From Pectobacterium peruviense (lineage in GTDB: Bacteria > Pseudomonadota > Gammaproteobacteria > Enterobacterales > Enterobacteriaceae): DNA of 64,000 nt. How positions within the stretch are numbered: position 1 is the first letter of the stretch; every line of letters starts with the position of its first letter. Positions 10,180 to 22,997 of the stretch are shown here, in pieces. A program made the position numbers and the translations under genes. The notes under the pieces were generated by a model. That model was given only the letters and a program-made list of their open reading frames with translations. It made no database searches and was not told the DNA's origin. The DNA lies in the NCBI RefSeq assembly GCF_002847345.1, contig NZ_LXFV01000001.1, positions 372,001 to 436,000 on the forward strand. The letters run 5' to 3'.

Positions 10180-11133
10180 ATGAAGCTGAAGACTACTGTT
10201 ATTGCATCCACATTATTGTTATCACTCTCGGCATTTTCAGCGCAGGCGGCACAGGAACTGACACCTGAGCAGGCAGAATCCCTGCAACCTTTTGAGCGAA
10301 TTACGTTTAAAGGACGTTTTAACGCAATCAATGAAGCGGTTGCCGCAGCATCAAAACGCGCCGACAAAGCGGGCGCAGCGTCGTTTTATGTGCAAGCTAT
10401 GGATGACGCGAATTCGAGCGGGAACTGGAACGTGACTGTCGATCTGTATCGCAAAGATGCACCAAAGGCGAATCAGGACACCCAATTCCGCACTTTCTAC
10501 GGTGTAAAAGAGCTGCCGAAAGATGTAGCTTACGGGCTGGAACCGTATGACACGGTAACCGTCGGCGGATTCTTCCGTAGCCAGCCTGACGTGAATGATG
10601 CCATTGCGAAAGCGGCAAAAGAGAAAAATGCAGATTCGTTCTACATCGTCCGTCAGATTGATGTGAATTCGAATAGTGCCAACCAGAAAGTCACTGCCTA
10701 CATTTATAAAGCCGATGCACCGAAGCGCCAGACCCAGAGCACGGACGTGATTCCAGCAGATTCTGATGCAGGTCGTGCCGCGCTTGCTGCCGGTGGTGCA
10801 GAGGCCGCTAAGGTAGAAATTCCTGGTGTCGCTAACTCAGGTAGCCCTAGCCGTAACGTAGGTAACTTCTTTGAAACCCAATCATCAAAAGGCGGACGTT
10901 ACACGGTAACGTTAACGGATGGTTCCAAAATTCAGGAACTGAACAATGCCACAGCGGCTCAGATGGTGCCTTTCGATTCGATTAAATTCCGCGGTAACTA
11001 CACTAGTATGACACAGGTGTCTGAGGCCGTAGCCAAACGTGCGGGTGAGAAAGGGGCTAAGTACTACCACATCACCAGACAGTGGGAAGGCAAAGGCAAC
11101 AATCTCACGATCAGTGCCGATCTCTATAAATAA
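10180..11133 (+). CDS. ydgH: YdgH-like periplasmic DUF1471 protein
   Basis: A secreted protein of 317 residues (E. coli YdgH is 314). The ATG at 10180 is chosen because GAAAGGA precedes it and because it begins a clean signal peptide (MKLKTTVIAS, cleavage after AQA). The mature part holds three repeats of the DUF1471/YhcN type, each beginning with a P-F-E/D-x-I/V-x-F/V-x-G-x-F/Y pattern (near QPFERITFKGRF, EPYDTVTVGGFF, VPFDSIKFRGNY). Related enterobacterial proteins are stress- and biofilm-linked; a precise role is not known. Position beside pntA supports the name. Confidence 0.93.
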   Translation: MKLKTTVIASTLLLSLSAFSAQAAQELTPEQAESLQPFERITFKGRFNAINEAVAAASKRADKAGAASFYVQAMDDANSSGNWNVTVDLYRKDAPKANQDTQFRTFYGVKELPKDVAYGLEPYDTVTVGGFFRSQPDVNDAIAKAAKEKNADSFYIVRQIDVNSNSANQKVTAYIYKADAPKRQTQSTDVIPADSDAGRAALAAGGAEAAKVEIPGVANSGSPSRNVGNFFETQSSKGGRYTVTLTDGSKIQELNNATAAQMVPFDSIKFRGNYTSMTQVSEAVAKRAGEKGAKYYHITRQWEGKGNNLTISADLYK

Positions 11134-11180
11134 CAGCAGTCGTATAGTGTTGTAGAGAACAGCGAAGCTGTATAAAACAC

Positions 11181-11206
11181 AAAAACCCGCGATATCGCGG
11201 GTTTTT
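11181..11206 (+). terminator. Terminator of ydgH
   Basis: A perfect 26-nt palindrome with a GC-rich core (ACCCGCGATATCGCGGGT) is flanked by A and T runs, 47 nt after the ydgH stop. The T-run continues beyond the palindrome. Confidence 0.85.
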
Positions 11207-11257
11207 TTATGGCGAGCTTCCTGCCCGCTACCCTGCGGGCCGTCGCAAGCGACGTTG

Positions 11258-11278
11258 AAAAACGTTCCCTACGTTTTT
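11258..11278 (-). terminator. Terminator of kdsA
   Basis: AAAAACGT (11258-11265) pairs with ACGTTTTT (11271-11278). On the minus strand the stem ends in a U-run, 31 nt past the kdsA stop. A second small GC hairpin (GTCGC-AA-GCGAC, near 11242) lies just beyond it. Confidence 0.6.
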
Positions 11279-11309
11279 TATGTCAGTAATCAACCGACAG
11301 TGAGTAAGC

Positions 11310-12191
<882 letters not shown>

Positions 12192-12238
12192 TTAACGCTG
12201 CATTACTGCAAAACGGTTTCTTAATGTAAGACTGTTTT

Positions 12239-13048
12239 TTAATGCAAGACAATCTGTTTTTGCTCTATCGAGTGAATCTGTACTTTTATCATTTCACTCA
12301 CTGGATCTTCCGGACACTGTTCAACGAAATAGTTGAGATCGGACAGTGCGATATGATCGCAATCCAGTTGAGCATAAATCAGGCCACGATCGCGGATTTC
12401 ATACGGATCGTCTGGGTCAAATTGCAATACCGCTTCACTGGCTCTCAACGCCAGTTCCATCTGTTTCTCTTCCATCAGAGCGACTTTCAACGTGTCGAGC
12501 ATTTTACGCACGATCAGGACGTTTTCCGCTTCATCCAAATCTTCATCCAGCAAGCGAGTTGACGGGCCGATGTTACCTTTAAGCCAAACCTCCAGCACAT
12601 GCTCGCTCAACGTATCGCCATTGAGCGGATTGATCAGCCACATCTCTTCGTCGAGCCAGTCGGCACGCAGAATCAACTGCGTCGGGAAAATTACTGGCAT
12701 CAGCGGCAGGCCGAGTTCGTTTGCGATATGCAGGAAGATGATGCCAAGTGACACAGGCATACCCTGACGAGATTCCAGCACCTGATCCAGCCACAGTGCA
12801 TCAGATAGGCGATAAACACCGCCAGCACCGCCGAATCCCCAGGTGTGATAAAACAGCTCAATCAGTTTTTCAAGCTGAAGGTCTTGCTCAAGGCCGTCAG
12901 GAATAGCGGCTCGGGCGCTCTCAACCAGCTGTTGCAGATTTTGCCGCACATCCTGAGCGGGAAAGTCGCGGCGAATAGCCTGTGAAACCAACACGACACC
13001 ATCACTTAGCAGTGACTGGTTGAATTCAAAATCAGCAATAGCACTCAT
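12239..13048 (-). CDS. sirB1: SirB1 family protein (transglutaminase-like, TPR)
   Basis: A 269-residue protein matching E. coli YchA/SirB1. The ATG at 13048 (MSAIADFEFN) gives the family length; an extension to 13108 would run through sirB2. The N-terminal two-thirds is a transglutaminase-like domain (GFGGAGGVYRLSDALWLDQVLESRQGMPVSLGIIFLHIAN region), followed by tetratricopeptide-like helices (ALRASEAVLQFDPDDPYEIRDRGLIYAQL). The biochemical role is not settled. It starts 2 nt after the sirB2 stop, so the two are probably cotranslated. Confidence 0.92.
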   Translation of the reverse strand: MSAIADFEFNQSLLSDGVVLVSQAIRRDFPAQDVRQNLQQLVESARAAIPDGLEQDLQLEKLIELFYHTWGFGGAGGVYRLSDALWLDQVLESRQGMPVSLGIIFLHIANELGLPLMPVIFPTQLILRADWLDEEMWLINPLNGDTLSEHVLEVWLKGNIGPSTRLLDEDLDEAENVLIVRKMLDTLKVALMEEKQMELALRASEAVLQFDPDDPYEIRDRGLIYAQLDCDHIALSDLNYFVEQCPEDPVSEMIKVQIHSIEQKQIVLH

Positions 13049-13050
13049 AA

Positions 13051-13452
13051 TTATTCCATCAGCAACGGTGACTGGGTCAATGCCAGCAGCACGACCACAC
13101 CAAAGCATATTAAAGCAGATACAAACGCCAGCCAGCGAACGTTCTGGCTACGGGGGCGTTTCCCCAAGGCGATAGCGCCAAGAAGGATATAAATGATAAC
13201 GCCAAACAGTTTTTCCGTCAGCCAGCTTTGCTCGGGCGTAAACGGATAAGTGTGACTCAGAATGATTAAACCAATACCGCTGATCAATAACAAGGTATCG
13301 TTAATATGTGGCAGAATTTTAACCCAGCGCTGTTGCAGTAGAACCGATTTCTGACACAGCCAGAAAAAACGGATGACAAACAGGGAAATACTGATGCCAA
13401 CCGTTGCCAAATGAAGATATATCGTAGCTGGGTAAAGAGTTATCACGTCCAT
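13051..13452 (-). CDS. sirB2: SirB2 family inner-membrane protein
   Basis: A 133-residue membrane protein with about four hydrophobic segments (LHLATVGISISLFVIRFFWL; HINDTLLLISGIGLIILS; LFGVIIYILLGAIALG; LAFVSALICFGVVVLLAL). Length and position between prmC and sirB1 match E. coli YchQ/SirB2. Its function is unknown; the Salmonella name came from an effect on SPI gene expression. Confidence 0.9.
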   Translation of the reverse strand: MDVITLYPATIYLHLATVGISISLFVIRFFWLCQKSVLLQQRWVKILPHINDTLLLISGIGLIILSHTYPFTPEQSWLTEKLFGVIIYILLGAIALGKRPRSQNVRWLAFVSALICFGVVVLLALTQSPLLME

Positions 13453-13457
13453 TGCTC

Positions 13458-14303
13458 CTAATAATTGATGGTATCCAACCAGCGCCCTAACGACACGCGG
13501 TCATTGCCACCATAGTCCTGACAAGTTTCTATTTGTGTAAATCCTTGCGCCTGCAACAGTTGGCGCACAGCATCACCTTGCTGCCAGCCGTGCTCCAATA
13601 GTAGCCAACCGCCGACGTCTAAATAATGCGGAGCGGATTCAATAATAGTGCGTAAATCCGCCAATCCGTTGTCGGCAGCAATCAGTGCGCTGGCAGGTTC
13701 AAAGCGAACATCCCCCTGTGACAGATGCACATCATCAACATCGATATACGGAGGATTACTGACGATAAGCGCAAAGCGCATGTGATCGAGCGGTGAATAC
13801 CAGCTTCCAGATAAGAAATGGACGTTATCGATTCCCAATTGCTGGGCATTTTTTGTCGCTAACGCAATGGCATCCGGTTGGATGTCGACGCCAATCACAC
13901 GGCAATCACGTCGCTCGCTGGCCAACGCCAGTGCGATCGCGCCGGTTCCAGTGCCCAAATCCAGCACGGTGCACGGCGTTTGAGGCAGACGCAACAATGC
14001 TTGTTCGACCAGGCATTCTGTATCGGGACGGGGAATCAACGTGGCAGGTGAGACGGCCAGCGGCAGCGACCAGAACTCACGCACACCGATCAAATAGGCG
14101 ATGGGTTCTCCCTGCTCCCGACGCGCCAGCAGTTCAGTTAACTGCTGCTGTTCAGTTGCGCTCAGTTCGGTTTCACCAAACGCTAGCAAGAACGTGCGCG
14201 ACTTGCTGGTCACAAAGCCCAGTAGAATTTCTGCATCTCGCTTCGGGCTTTCACCCGCTGCGAGTTGCGCTGTTGCAGAGGTTAACCAATCCTGATACGT
14301 CAT
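13458..14303 (-). CDS. prmC: Peptide chain release factor N5-glutamine methyltransferase
   Basis: Methylates the glutamine of the GGQ motif in release factors, using S-adenosylmethionine. It has 281 residues. The SAM site is VLDLGTGTGAIALALASER and the catalytic loop is VSNPPYID, which binds the substrate glutamine. Its ATG shares one base with the prfA stop (TAATG), so enzyme and substrate are translationally coupled. Confidence 0.97.
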   Translation of the reverse strand: MTYQDWLTSATAQLAAGESPKRDAEILLGFVTSKSRTFLLAFGETELSATEQQQLTELLARREQGEPIAYLIGVREFWSLPLAVSPATLIPRPDTECLVEQALLRLPQTPCTVLDLGTGTGAIALALASERRDCRVIGVDIQPDAIALATKNAQQLGIDNVHFLSGSWYSPLDHMRFALIVSNPPYIDVDDVHLSQGDVRFEPASALIAADNGLADLRTIIESAPHYLDVGGWLLLEHGWQQGDAVRQLLQAQGFTQIETCQDYGGNDRVSLGRWLDTINY

Positions 14304-15385
14304 TATTCCTGCTCGGACAACGCAGCAAGCTGATCGGCCTGGTATTCCTGCACCACAGGCTGAATCAGCGTGTCCAGTTTCCCTTCCATGACTTCATCCA
14401 GTCTGTAAAGCGTCAGGTTAATGCGGTGATCGGTCACCCTTCCCTGTGGGAAGTTGTAGGTACGGATACGGTCAGAGCGATCGCCAGTGCCGAGCAGGTT
14501 ACGGCGCGTTGATGCTTCTTCCTGATGACGTTTCTGCATTTCTGCCGCACGAATACGCGCGCCCAACACTGACAACGCTTTAGCTTTATTCTTGTGCTGT
14601 GAACGTTCGTCCTGGCATTCCACAACAATGCCGGTTGGCAAGTGGGTAATACGGATAGCGGAATCGGTGGTGTTAACGTGCTGACCGCCTGCGCCAGAAG
14701 AGCGGAAGGTATCGATACGTAAATCCGAAGGGTTGATGTCTGGCATCTCAGCTTCTGGCACTTCCGCCATGACGGCGACCGTACAGGCTGACGTATGAAT
14801 GCGTCCCTGAGATTCAGTCGCAGGAACACGCTGCACGCGATGGCCGCCAGATTCAAATTTAAGCTGGCCGTACACACCGTCGCCGGATATTTTGGCAATA
14901 ACTTCTTTGTAGCCGCCATGTTCACCATCGCTGGCACTCACAACCTCCACGCGCCAGCGGCGTGATTCGGCATAACGGCTGTACATACGGAACAGGTCGC
15001 CAGCAAAGATCGCCGCTTCGTCACCACCGGTCCCCGCGCGCACTTCAAGAAAACAGCCGCGCTCGTCATCGGGGTCTTTCGGCAACAATAGCACCTGAAG
15101 CTCCTGCTCCAGTACTTCAATTGTCGCTTTACCCTCTTTCAATTCTTCCTGCGCCATATCGCGCATTTCGGGATCGTCCAGCATCATTTCTGCGGTCTGT
15201 TGATCCTCTTGCGCCTGCTGCCATTGCTGGAAACAGCGGGTAATATCCGTAAGCTGTGCATATTCTCGCGACAACGCGCGAAAGCGATCCATATCAGCGA
15301 TGACGCTGGGCTCACCGAGTAACGCCTGGACTTCTTCGTGGCGTTCTTGTAATGCTTCCAGTTTAGCAACAATAGAAGGCTTCAT
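14303..15385 (-). CDS. prfA: Peptide chain release factor 1
   Basis: Class I release factor reading UAA and UAG, 360 residues. It has the anticodon-like PAT region ([19 protein letters not shown] stretch) and the GGQ catalytic motif in [15 protein letters not shown]. Its substrate glutamine is the one modified by the product of the next gene, prmC. Placement between hemA and prmC is the standard enterobacterial order. Confidence 0.98.
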   Translation of the reverse strand: MKPSIVAKLEALQERHEEVQALLGEPSVIADMDRFRALSREYAQLTDITRCFQQWQQAQEDQQTAEMMLDDPEMRDMAQEELKEGKATIEVLEQELQVLLLPKDPDDERGCFLEVRAGTGGDEAAIFAGDLFRMYSRYAESRRWRVEVVSASDGEHGGYKEVIAKISGDGVYGQLKFESGGHRVQRVPATESQGRIHTSACTVAVMAEVPEAEMPDINPSDLRIDTFRSSGAGGQHVNTTDSAIRITHLPTGIVVECQDERSQHKNKAKALSVLGARIRAAEMQKRHQEEASTRRNLLGTGDRSDRIRTYNFPQGRVTDHRINLTLYRLDEVMEGKLDTLIQPVVQEYQADQLAALSEQE

Positions 15386-15418
15386 GCGGGCGGTTAAATC
15401 CTGTAATAGAGATGAATG

Positions 15419-16675
15419 CTAGTCCAGCCCAAGGCTGTCACGTAAAATTTGTAACCGATTTTGGTCGCCGTCACGAGCGGCTTGCTGAAGGGATTTGGTC
15501 GGCGCGTGAATCAGACGGTTGGTTAAACGGTGTGTCAGTTCCTGAATCACCGCCTCAACGTCATTGCCTTGTTGGATGGCAGCCAGCGCCTTGGCCGTCA
15601 TTTCCGCACGCAGTTCATCGGCTTGTGCGCGATAATCGCGAATCGTTTCCACCGCGGACTGCGCACGCAGCCACGCCATGAAATCAGAGCTTTCCTGCTG
15701 CACGATAGATTCAGCCTGCACCGCCGCGGCTTTGCGCTGCGCAAGATTATGCTGAATAATCGCATGCAGATCGTCCACACTGTAGAGATAAACGTTCGGC
15801 AACTTGCCAACTTCCGGCTCAATATCACGTGGTACCGCAATATCTACCATCAGCATAGGCTGATTCCGTCTCGCCTTCAGCGTCCGTTCCATCATCCCTT
15901 TTCCGATAATCGGCAATGTACTTGCCGTTGAGCTGATCACGATATCGGCATGAACGAGCTGTTCGTCCAATTCTGCCAGTGTGATGACGTCTGCACCCAC
16001 TTCCGTTGCCAGTGCCTGTGCGCGCTCACGAGTACGGTTCGCGATCACCATTTTCTGAACATTGTGCTCACGAAGATAACGAGCGACCAGTTCAATGGTT
16101 TCTCCGGCACCGACCAGCAGCACGGTGACATCGGCCAGTGATTCAAAAATCTGTCGCGCCAGCGTACACGCAGCAAACGCCACCGACACCGCGCTGGCAC
16201 CGATATCCGTTTCTGTACGAACACGCTTGGCTACAGTAAAGGACTTCTGAAACAGCCGCTCCAGCTCGCTGGATAGGGAATGACCGCGCTGTGATTCGGC
16301 AAACGCCTTCTTCACCTGCCCTAAAATCTGCGGTTCGCCTAATACAAGGGAATCCAGGCCACTGGCAACACGCATCAAATGACTAACCGCGGCATTACCT
16401 TGATGCCAGTACAGGCTGCCGTTGACTTCTTCTGGGCGCAATTGATGATATTCGCACAGCCAGCGAATCAACTGCTCACGCTGGTTTTCCTGTTCGTCAA
16501 CGCTAAGGTAGAGTTCCGTGCGATTGCAGGTAGACAGCACAACGCCGCCCTGCACCAGCGGTTGCTGTAACAGACTGTCGAGGGCCACCCCGAGTTTATC
16601 TTGTGAGAACACAACGCGTTCACGCAGAGAAACGGGTGCGGTTTTATGATTAATACCAAGCGCAAGCAGGGTCAT
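15419..16675 (-). CDS. hemA: Glutamyl-tRNA reductase
   Basis: First committed enzyme of C5-pathway tetrapyrrole synthesis. It reduces glutamyl-tRNA(Glu) to glutamate-1-semialdehyde with NADPH. The N-terminal catalytic domain has the nucleophile C50 in STCNRTELY, followed by the [12 protein letters not shown] segment. The NADPH domain shows [14 protein letters not shown], and the C-terminal part is the dimerisation helix. Length 418 equals E. coli. The divergent neighbour is lolB, across 231 nt. Confidence 0.98.
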   Translation of the reverse strand: MTLLALGINHKTAPVSLRERVVFSQDKLGVALDSLLQQPLVQGGVVLSTCNRTELYLSVDEQENQREQLIRWLCEYHQLRPEEVNGSLYWHQGNAAVSHLMRVASGLDSLVLGEPQILGQVKKAFAESQRGHSLSSELERLFQKSFTVAKRVRTETDIGASAVSVAFAACTLARQIFESLADVTVLLVGAGETIELVARYLREHNVQKMVIANRTRERAQALATEVGADVITLAELDEQLVHADIVISSTASTLPIIGKGMMERTLKARRNQPMLMVDIAVPRDIEPEVGKLPNVYLYSVDDLHAIIQHNLAQRKAAAVQAESIVQQESSDFMAWLRAQSAVETIRDYRAQADELRAEMTAKALAAIQQGNDVEAVIQELTHRLTNRLIHAPTKSLQQAARDGDQNRLQILRDSLGLD

Positions 16676-16906
16676 TAGGCTGTTTCTGAGTAATACCGGT
16701 CTTAGTATGGATTTCGTTTGAGTCGCATTCTACTTGATGCAGGAGTGCAAGAAAAGCGACAGCACGCGATACACCTCATCTGAGGTATACGCTTTTTGAC
16801 AAAAAACAATAAACGCCATTAACGAATAACAACCATTGACGCTGAGCGGTAAGCCCGTTAGCGTGACGTATTTCACGGACTTCTTCATTTACAGGATACG
16901 ACCGAC

Positions 16907-17530
16907 ATGCCAACCAAAACCGTCCGATGCCTGCGTTTATTGCCTTTAGCCAGCCTATTGCTAGCCGCCTGTAGCGTTAATCAACCGACCCAAACGGGTA
17001 AAAGCCCAACCTCACCAGAGTGGCAACAACATCAGCAAAAAGTACAGCAGCTCAGTCAATATCAGACGCGCGGCGCTTTTGCCTATATCTCCGATAGCAA
17101 AAAAGTATCAGCCAATTTTTTCTGGCAGGACACGCCGCCACAGCGTTATAGATTACTGTTGACCAACCCGCTCGGCAGCACCGAACTAGAACTGCGTGCC
17201 CAGCCTGATGGCGTACAAATCACCGATAATCAGGGCAAACGTTACGTAGGTAAGGATGCCGAATATATGATTCAGCAACTGACCGGTATGGCGATCCCGC
17301 TGAATAATCTGCGTCAATGGATCCTTGGCATACCGGGTGATGCAACTGAATTCACGTTAGATGAACGTTATTTGCTGAAAACCATCACCTATCGTCAGGG
17401 CAGCCAAAATTGGAATGTCAGCTATCAGAGCTACAACACCGAGCTGACGCCTCCGCTCCCAACCAGCCTGGAATTAGTTCAGGGTGAACAGCGTATCAAG
17501 CTGAAGATGAATAACTGGATGGTTAAATAA
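16907..17530 (+). CDS. lolB: Outer-membrane lipoprotein receptor LolB
   Basis: Accepts lipoproteins from periplasmic LolA and inserts them in the outer membrane. It is itself a lipoprotein, with lipobox L19-A20-A21-C22 followed by S, an outer-membrane sorting signal. It has 207 residues. The conserved [19 protein letters not shown] and [14 protein letters not shown] regions are present, including the hydrophobic loop. The ATG follows AGGATACGACC. It is the first gene of lolB-ispE, with 3 nt between them. Confidence 0.96.
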   Translation: MPTKTVRCLRLLPLASLLLAACSVNQPTQTGKSPTSPEWQQHQQKVQQLSQYQTRGAFAYISDSKKVSANFFWQDTPPQRYRLLLTNPLGSTELELRAQPDGVQITDNQGKRYVGKDAEYMIQQLTGMAIPLNNLRQWILGIPGDATEFTLDERYLLKTITYRQGSQNWNVSYQSYNTELTPPLPTSLELVQGEQRIKLKMNNWMVK

Positions 17531-17533
17531 GCG

Positions 17534-19491
<1,958 letters not shown>

Positions 19492-19532
19492 TTGCTTCTG
19501 ATCGGATAACCGATCACAAACGATAATGATGG

Positions 19533-19560
19533 AGCCACCTGTAACAAGGTGGCTTTCTTA
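19533..19560 (+). terminator. Terminator of prs
   Basis: AGCCACCT (19533-19540) pairs with AGGTGGCT (19547-19554), followed by TTCTTATTT, about 40 nt after the prs stop. Confidence 0.75.
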
Positions 19561-19590
19561 TTTCTACCGTGTATGTCGCTATAAAAAACA

Positions 19591-19622
19591 AAAAGCCACC
19601 ATAGCGAGGCTGCAGCGGCTTT
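19591..19622 (-). terminator. Possible ychH terminator
   Basis: AAAGCC and GGCTTT close a stem with an inner GCTGCAGC hairpin. On the minus strand a U-rich run (TTTGTTTTTT) follows, 33 nt past the ychH stop. Confidence 0.4.
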
Positions 19623-19654
19623 ACTGTTCAATGTTCATTCGACTTCATTAACGC

Positions 19655-19924
19655 TTATGGATGACGCTGGCGGCGGCAACGCTTATCAAAGTGTTTAACC
19701 CACCAATAACGGTCTGCGACTTCTTCACGCCCGCTAATACGCGCCCCCACCAACCAAAATATTGCACCAGAAAAAATACCGACCAGATCAATGTAAGTCA
19801 TATACTCAGGGACATTTAGCTTAGGAAACTGACTGGCGATGGAGAAGCCAATACCACCAATCATCAGAATCATACCAAGCCCCATCAACACATTACCCAA
19901 TGCTGCCACGTTCTTGCGTTTCAT
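19655..19924 (-). CDS. ychH: YchH family stress-induced membrane protein
   Basis: An 89-residue inner-membrane protein with two hydrophobic segments (LGNVLMGLGMILMIGGIGFSI; YIDLVGIFSGAIFWLVGARI) and a basic tail. E. coli YchH (92 residues) sits at the same place between prs and pth and is linked to resistance to cadmium, acid and peroxide. The ATG follows GGAGGTGGCAG. Confidence 0.9.
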   Translation of the reverse strand: MKRKNVAALGNVLMGLGMILMIGGIGFSIASQFPKLNVPEYMTYIDLVGIFSGAIFWLVGARISGREEVADRYWWVKHFDKRCRRQRHP

Positions 19925-20236
19925 CTGCCACCTCCAGATTAATTCAGTGGATGAATCGGAGTGCCATTACAGGTTACTTCCTTATATTGATGTAATTATA
20001 GACAATAACGTGATCGTATGATTGCGGGAGGGATCACAGATAAAGGGAATGATTAATATTTTTTTACGTTTAAACAAATAAATAGACAAAAATACGAATA
20101 ATCACATCACTAAACAAATAACAATGTATTCACCTTTCAGTGCCGCGATTTGGCTATCCCCCACTCGGTGTGTAAACTAGCGTTCTCATAATCACGCTAC
20201 CCTGCGTAAGTTTAAGCACGTAATCTGGAATATACC
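19925..20236. other. Intergenic region between ychH and pth
   Basis: This 312-nt divergent region is AT-rich at 20041-20130. It holds one convincing promoter, listed separately, for pth. No other element is seen. Confidence 0.5.
20150..20178 (+). promoter_or_regulatory. Candidate sigma-70 promoter of pth
   Basis: TTGGCT (20150-20155) and TAAACT (20173-20178) are separated by 17 bp. They match the -35 box at four and the -10 box at four of six positions. The predicted start lies about 50 nt before pth. Confidence 0.45.
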
Positions 20237-20824
20237 GTGAGCAGCATTAAATTAATTGTCGGCCTGGCTAATCCTGGCGCGGAATATGCCGCCACTCGTC
20301 ATAATGCGGGTGCCTGGTTTGTTGATCGCCTGGCTGAGTCTTATCGCCAGTCGTTAAAAGAAGAAAGCAAATTTTTCGGTTACACCTCCCGTCTGAGTCT
20401 GGCTGGGCAAGATGTGCGCCTGCTGGTTCCCACTACGTTCATGAACCTGAGCGGAAAAGCGGTCGCGGCCGTGGCCACTTTCTACCGCATTCAGCCCGAT
20501 GAAATTTTGGTTGCACACGATGAACTGGATTTATTACCGGGGATTGCCAAACTTAAACTGGGTGGTGGGCACGGCGGTCACAACGGGCTGAAAGACATCA
20601 TCAGTAAATTGGGTAATAACCCTAACTTCCATCGTTTACGCATTGGTATCGGCCATCCGGGTGATAAAAGCAAGGTTACCGGTTTTGTACTAGGTAAACC
20701 GCCGATGAGCGAACAAACGTTGATCGACGATGCCATTGACGAAGCCGTGCGCTGCACAGAAATTCTGATGAAAGAAGACATGATAAAAGCGATGAACCGC
20801 TTGCATGCCTTCAAAGCGGCATAA
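20237..20824 (+). CDS. pth: Peptidyl-tRNA hydrolase
   Basis: Releases peptides from prematurely dropped peptidyl-tRNAs so that the tRNA can be reused. The catalytic His is in [11 protein letters not shown] and the conserved Asp is in [24 protein letters not shown] is the family signature. It has 195 residues. The start is GTG at 20237, which gives the standard N-terminus [13 protein letters not shown]. ychF follows after 129 nt, as in E. coli. Confidence 0.97.
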   Translation: MSSIKLIVGLANPGAEYAATRHNAGAWFVDRLAESYRQSLKEESKFFGYTSRLSLAGQDVRLLVPTTFMNLSGKAVAAVATFYRIQPDEILVAHDELDLLPGIAKLKLGGGHGGHNGLKDIISKLGNNPNFHRLRIGIGHPGDKSKVTGFVLGKPPMSEQTLIDDAIDEAVRCTEILMKEDMIKAMNRLHAFKAA

Positions 20825-20953
20825 TCTGGTCAGAATGCGGATGGTAGATCGAGATAAATCGCCATTCCGTGTATAATCGGCCGAAATATTTCCATTCTGA
20901 CAGGCAAGATAAAGTAATTGCCTGATTAATAAGTTATTTAAGGTGATATAAAC

Positions 20954-22045
20954 ATGGGATTCAAATGCGGTATCGTTGGGCTGCCTAACGTCGGTAAATC
21001 CACTCTGTTCAATGCGTTGACCAAAGCCGGTATCGAAGCGGCCAACTTCCCGTTTTGTACCATCGAGCCGAACACTGGCGTAGTGCCGATGCCCGATCCA
21101 CGTTTGGACAAGCTGGCTGAGATCGTTAAGCCGCAGCGTATCCTTCCTACTACCATGGAATTTGTTGATATCGCTGGTTTGGTAAAAGGCGCATCCAAAG
21201 GTGAAGGTTTAGGTAACCAATTCCTGACCAACATCCGTGAAACGGAAGCCATCGGCCACGTTGTACGCTGCTTCGAGAACGACAACATCATCCACGTCAA
21301 TAATAAAGTTGATCCGGCCGATGACATCGAGGTAATCAACACTGAATTAGCACTGTCTGACCTCGACACCTGCGAACGCGCCATTCATCGCGTGCAGAAG
21401 AGAGCTAAAGGCGGCGATAAAGATGCTAAAGCTGAGCTGGCTGCACTGGAAAAATGCTTACCGCAGTTGGAAAACGCTGGCATGCTGCGCTCGCTGGATT
21501 TAAGCGATGATGATAAAGCAGCTATCCGCTACCTGAGTTTCCTGACGCTGAAGCCAACGATGTACATCGCCAACGTCAACGAAGACGGTTTCGAGAATAA
21601 CCCTTACCTCGATAAAGTGCGTGAAATTGCTGCGGCTGAAGGTTCTGTCGTCGTAGCCGTCTGTGCCGCCGTTGAATCAGACATTGCGGAAATGGACGAT
21701 GCCGACCGTGAAGAATTTATGACCGAATTAGGTCTGGAAGAACCGGGTCTGAACCGCGTTATCCGCGCTGGCTATGAACTGCTGAACCTGCAAACCTACT
21801 TCACCGCTGGCGTAAAAGAAGTTCGCGCATGGACAATCCCTGTCGGCGCCACCGCACCACAGGCCGCAGGTAAAATTCACACCGACTTCGAAAAAGGCTT
21901 CATCCGTGCACAGACTATCGCCTATGAAGACTTCATCACCTACAAAGGTGAACAAGGCGCGAAAGAAGCCGGAAAAATGCGTTCGGAAGGCAAAGATTAC
22001 ATCGTTAAAGATGGCGACGTGATGAATTTCTTGTTTAACGTCTAA
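20954..22045 (+). CDS. ychF: Redox-responsive ribosome-associated ATPase YchF/EngD
   Basis: An Obg-family P-loop protein (OLA1/YchF) of 363 residues that prefers ATP and binds the ribosome. In E. coli it is tied to oxidative stress and translation. G1 is [16 protein letters not shown]3 is [20 protein letters not shown], and the altered G4 (NVNED) explains the ATP preference. A coiled coil of roughly residues 130-200 and a C-terminal TGS domain ([16 protein letters not shown] onward) complete it. Confidence 0.97.
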   Translation: MGFKCGIVGLPNVGKSTLFNALTKAGIEAANFPFCTIEPNTGVVPMPDPRLDKLAEIVKPQRILPTTMEFVDIAGLVKGASKGEGLGNQFLTNIRETEAIGHVVRCFENDNIIHVNNKVDPADDIEVINTELALSDLDTCERAIHRVQKRAKGGDKDAKAELAALEKCLPQLENAGMLRSLDLSDDDKAAIRYLSFLTLKPTMYIANVNEDGFENNPYLDKVREIAAAEGSVVVAVCAAVESDIAEMDDADREEFMTELGLEEPGLNRVIRAGYELLNLQTYFTAGVKEVRAWTIPVGATAPQAAGKIHTDFEKGFIRAQTIAYEDFITYKGEQGAKEAGKMRSEGKDYIVKDGDVMNFLFNV

Positions 22046-22094
22046 TTTGCCTCTGTTGTCTCACGCGATCTCATTGAATCTCGTGAAGGCTGAT

Positions 22095-22120
22095 AAAATC
22101 CACGCAATTGCGTGGATTTT
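22095..22120 (+). terminator. Terminator of ychF
   Basis: A perfect 26-nt palindrome (AAAATCCACG-CAATTG-CGTGGATTTT) is followed by TCATTTTA, 50 nt after the ychF stop. Confidence 0.85.
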
Positions 22121-22240
22121 TCATTTTATAGCGTCTCATAGCAGCGCAGTCAAAAAATGAGTAGGTAGATAGGTAAGCACAATCTGATTCTGAACCGCAG
22201 CGGGTAAGCACGCACCTTGCTTTCGGTATTTCCACACCGT

Positions 22241-22828
22241 TCAACCAAAAATTTTAGTCAGCAATACGTCATCAACCGTTTGTCGCATAATACCAAGCAA
22301 GTGCTCATCATCAGCATCGTGCAGGGTCACAAAAGCTATAAAATCCGCATGTTGAACAAACTGCTCAAGCGTCGTCTGGGCGCGCATAATTACCCCAGCA
22401 GCACATGATACGATCTCTTTTTCGACCACGGATTGATAATATTGCTGATAAAACTCTGCGCCTTTTTCATCATATAATGCGCCTAATTGATCCATAATTT
22501 CGCTAAGAACCTGACTGGCTCCATCATCTTCAAGATCCAGCTCATCCAGATGGTACGAAAAATCCCCTGGATTATATTTAATGCCACTGACTCCATCTAT
22601 ATCAAGTGCACTATGGCGCTGATTCTTCCGCTGGAGATACCCAGCCAGTGTAGTATCGAAAGCTCCCAGGGTATTCCAAGAGACTCGAAACCCACCATTT
22701 TCAATATCCAAATCCAGGCAGAAGGCATAAACCTCACTGTTTTCCTCACGCGAGGAGAATACCGACGCTGCGCGTTCAATTTGGCGAAAAAAATATGACT
22801 CCATCTGGTCAATATTTAAATTAATCAT
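22241..22828 (-). CDS. DUF4303-like hypothetical protein
   Basis: A 195-residue acidic, soluble protein with no signal peptide. The pattern of an N-terminal VYAFCLDLD strand, a central IKYNPGDFSYHLDEL segment and a C-terminal DFIAFVTLHDADDEH resembles the DUF4303 family, some members of which neighbour toxin-immunity genes; this is recall, not a search. No toxin gene is beside it. The region is less GC-rich than the core genes to its left, which hints at acquired DNA. It stands alone, convergent with ychF. Confidence 0.55.
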   Translation of the reverse strand: MINLNIDQMESYFFRQIERAASVFSSREENSEVYAFCLDLDIENGGFRVSWNTLGAFDTTLAGYLQRKNQRHSALDIDGVSGIKYNPGDFSYHLDELDLEDDGASQVLSEIMDQLGALYDEKGAEFYQQYYQSVVEKEIVSCAAGVIMRAQTTLEQFVQHADFIAFVTLHDADDEHLLGIMRQTVDDVLLTKIFG

Positions 22829-22997
22829 TCAGCTCCCATCATTATCCATCACAAATCAAATCATCAGAAATCGGCTAAATCAATTTCTTATCTCAGAATG
22901 ATGATGACATCCTCAGTTAACGGCAACAATCATATATTCTCCCGCATAATCACTGCAGACGATGCTATCAGCAGTGCCAGATAACTAATCGCTCCTT

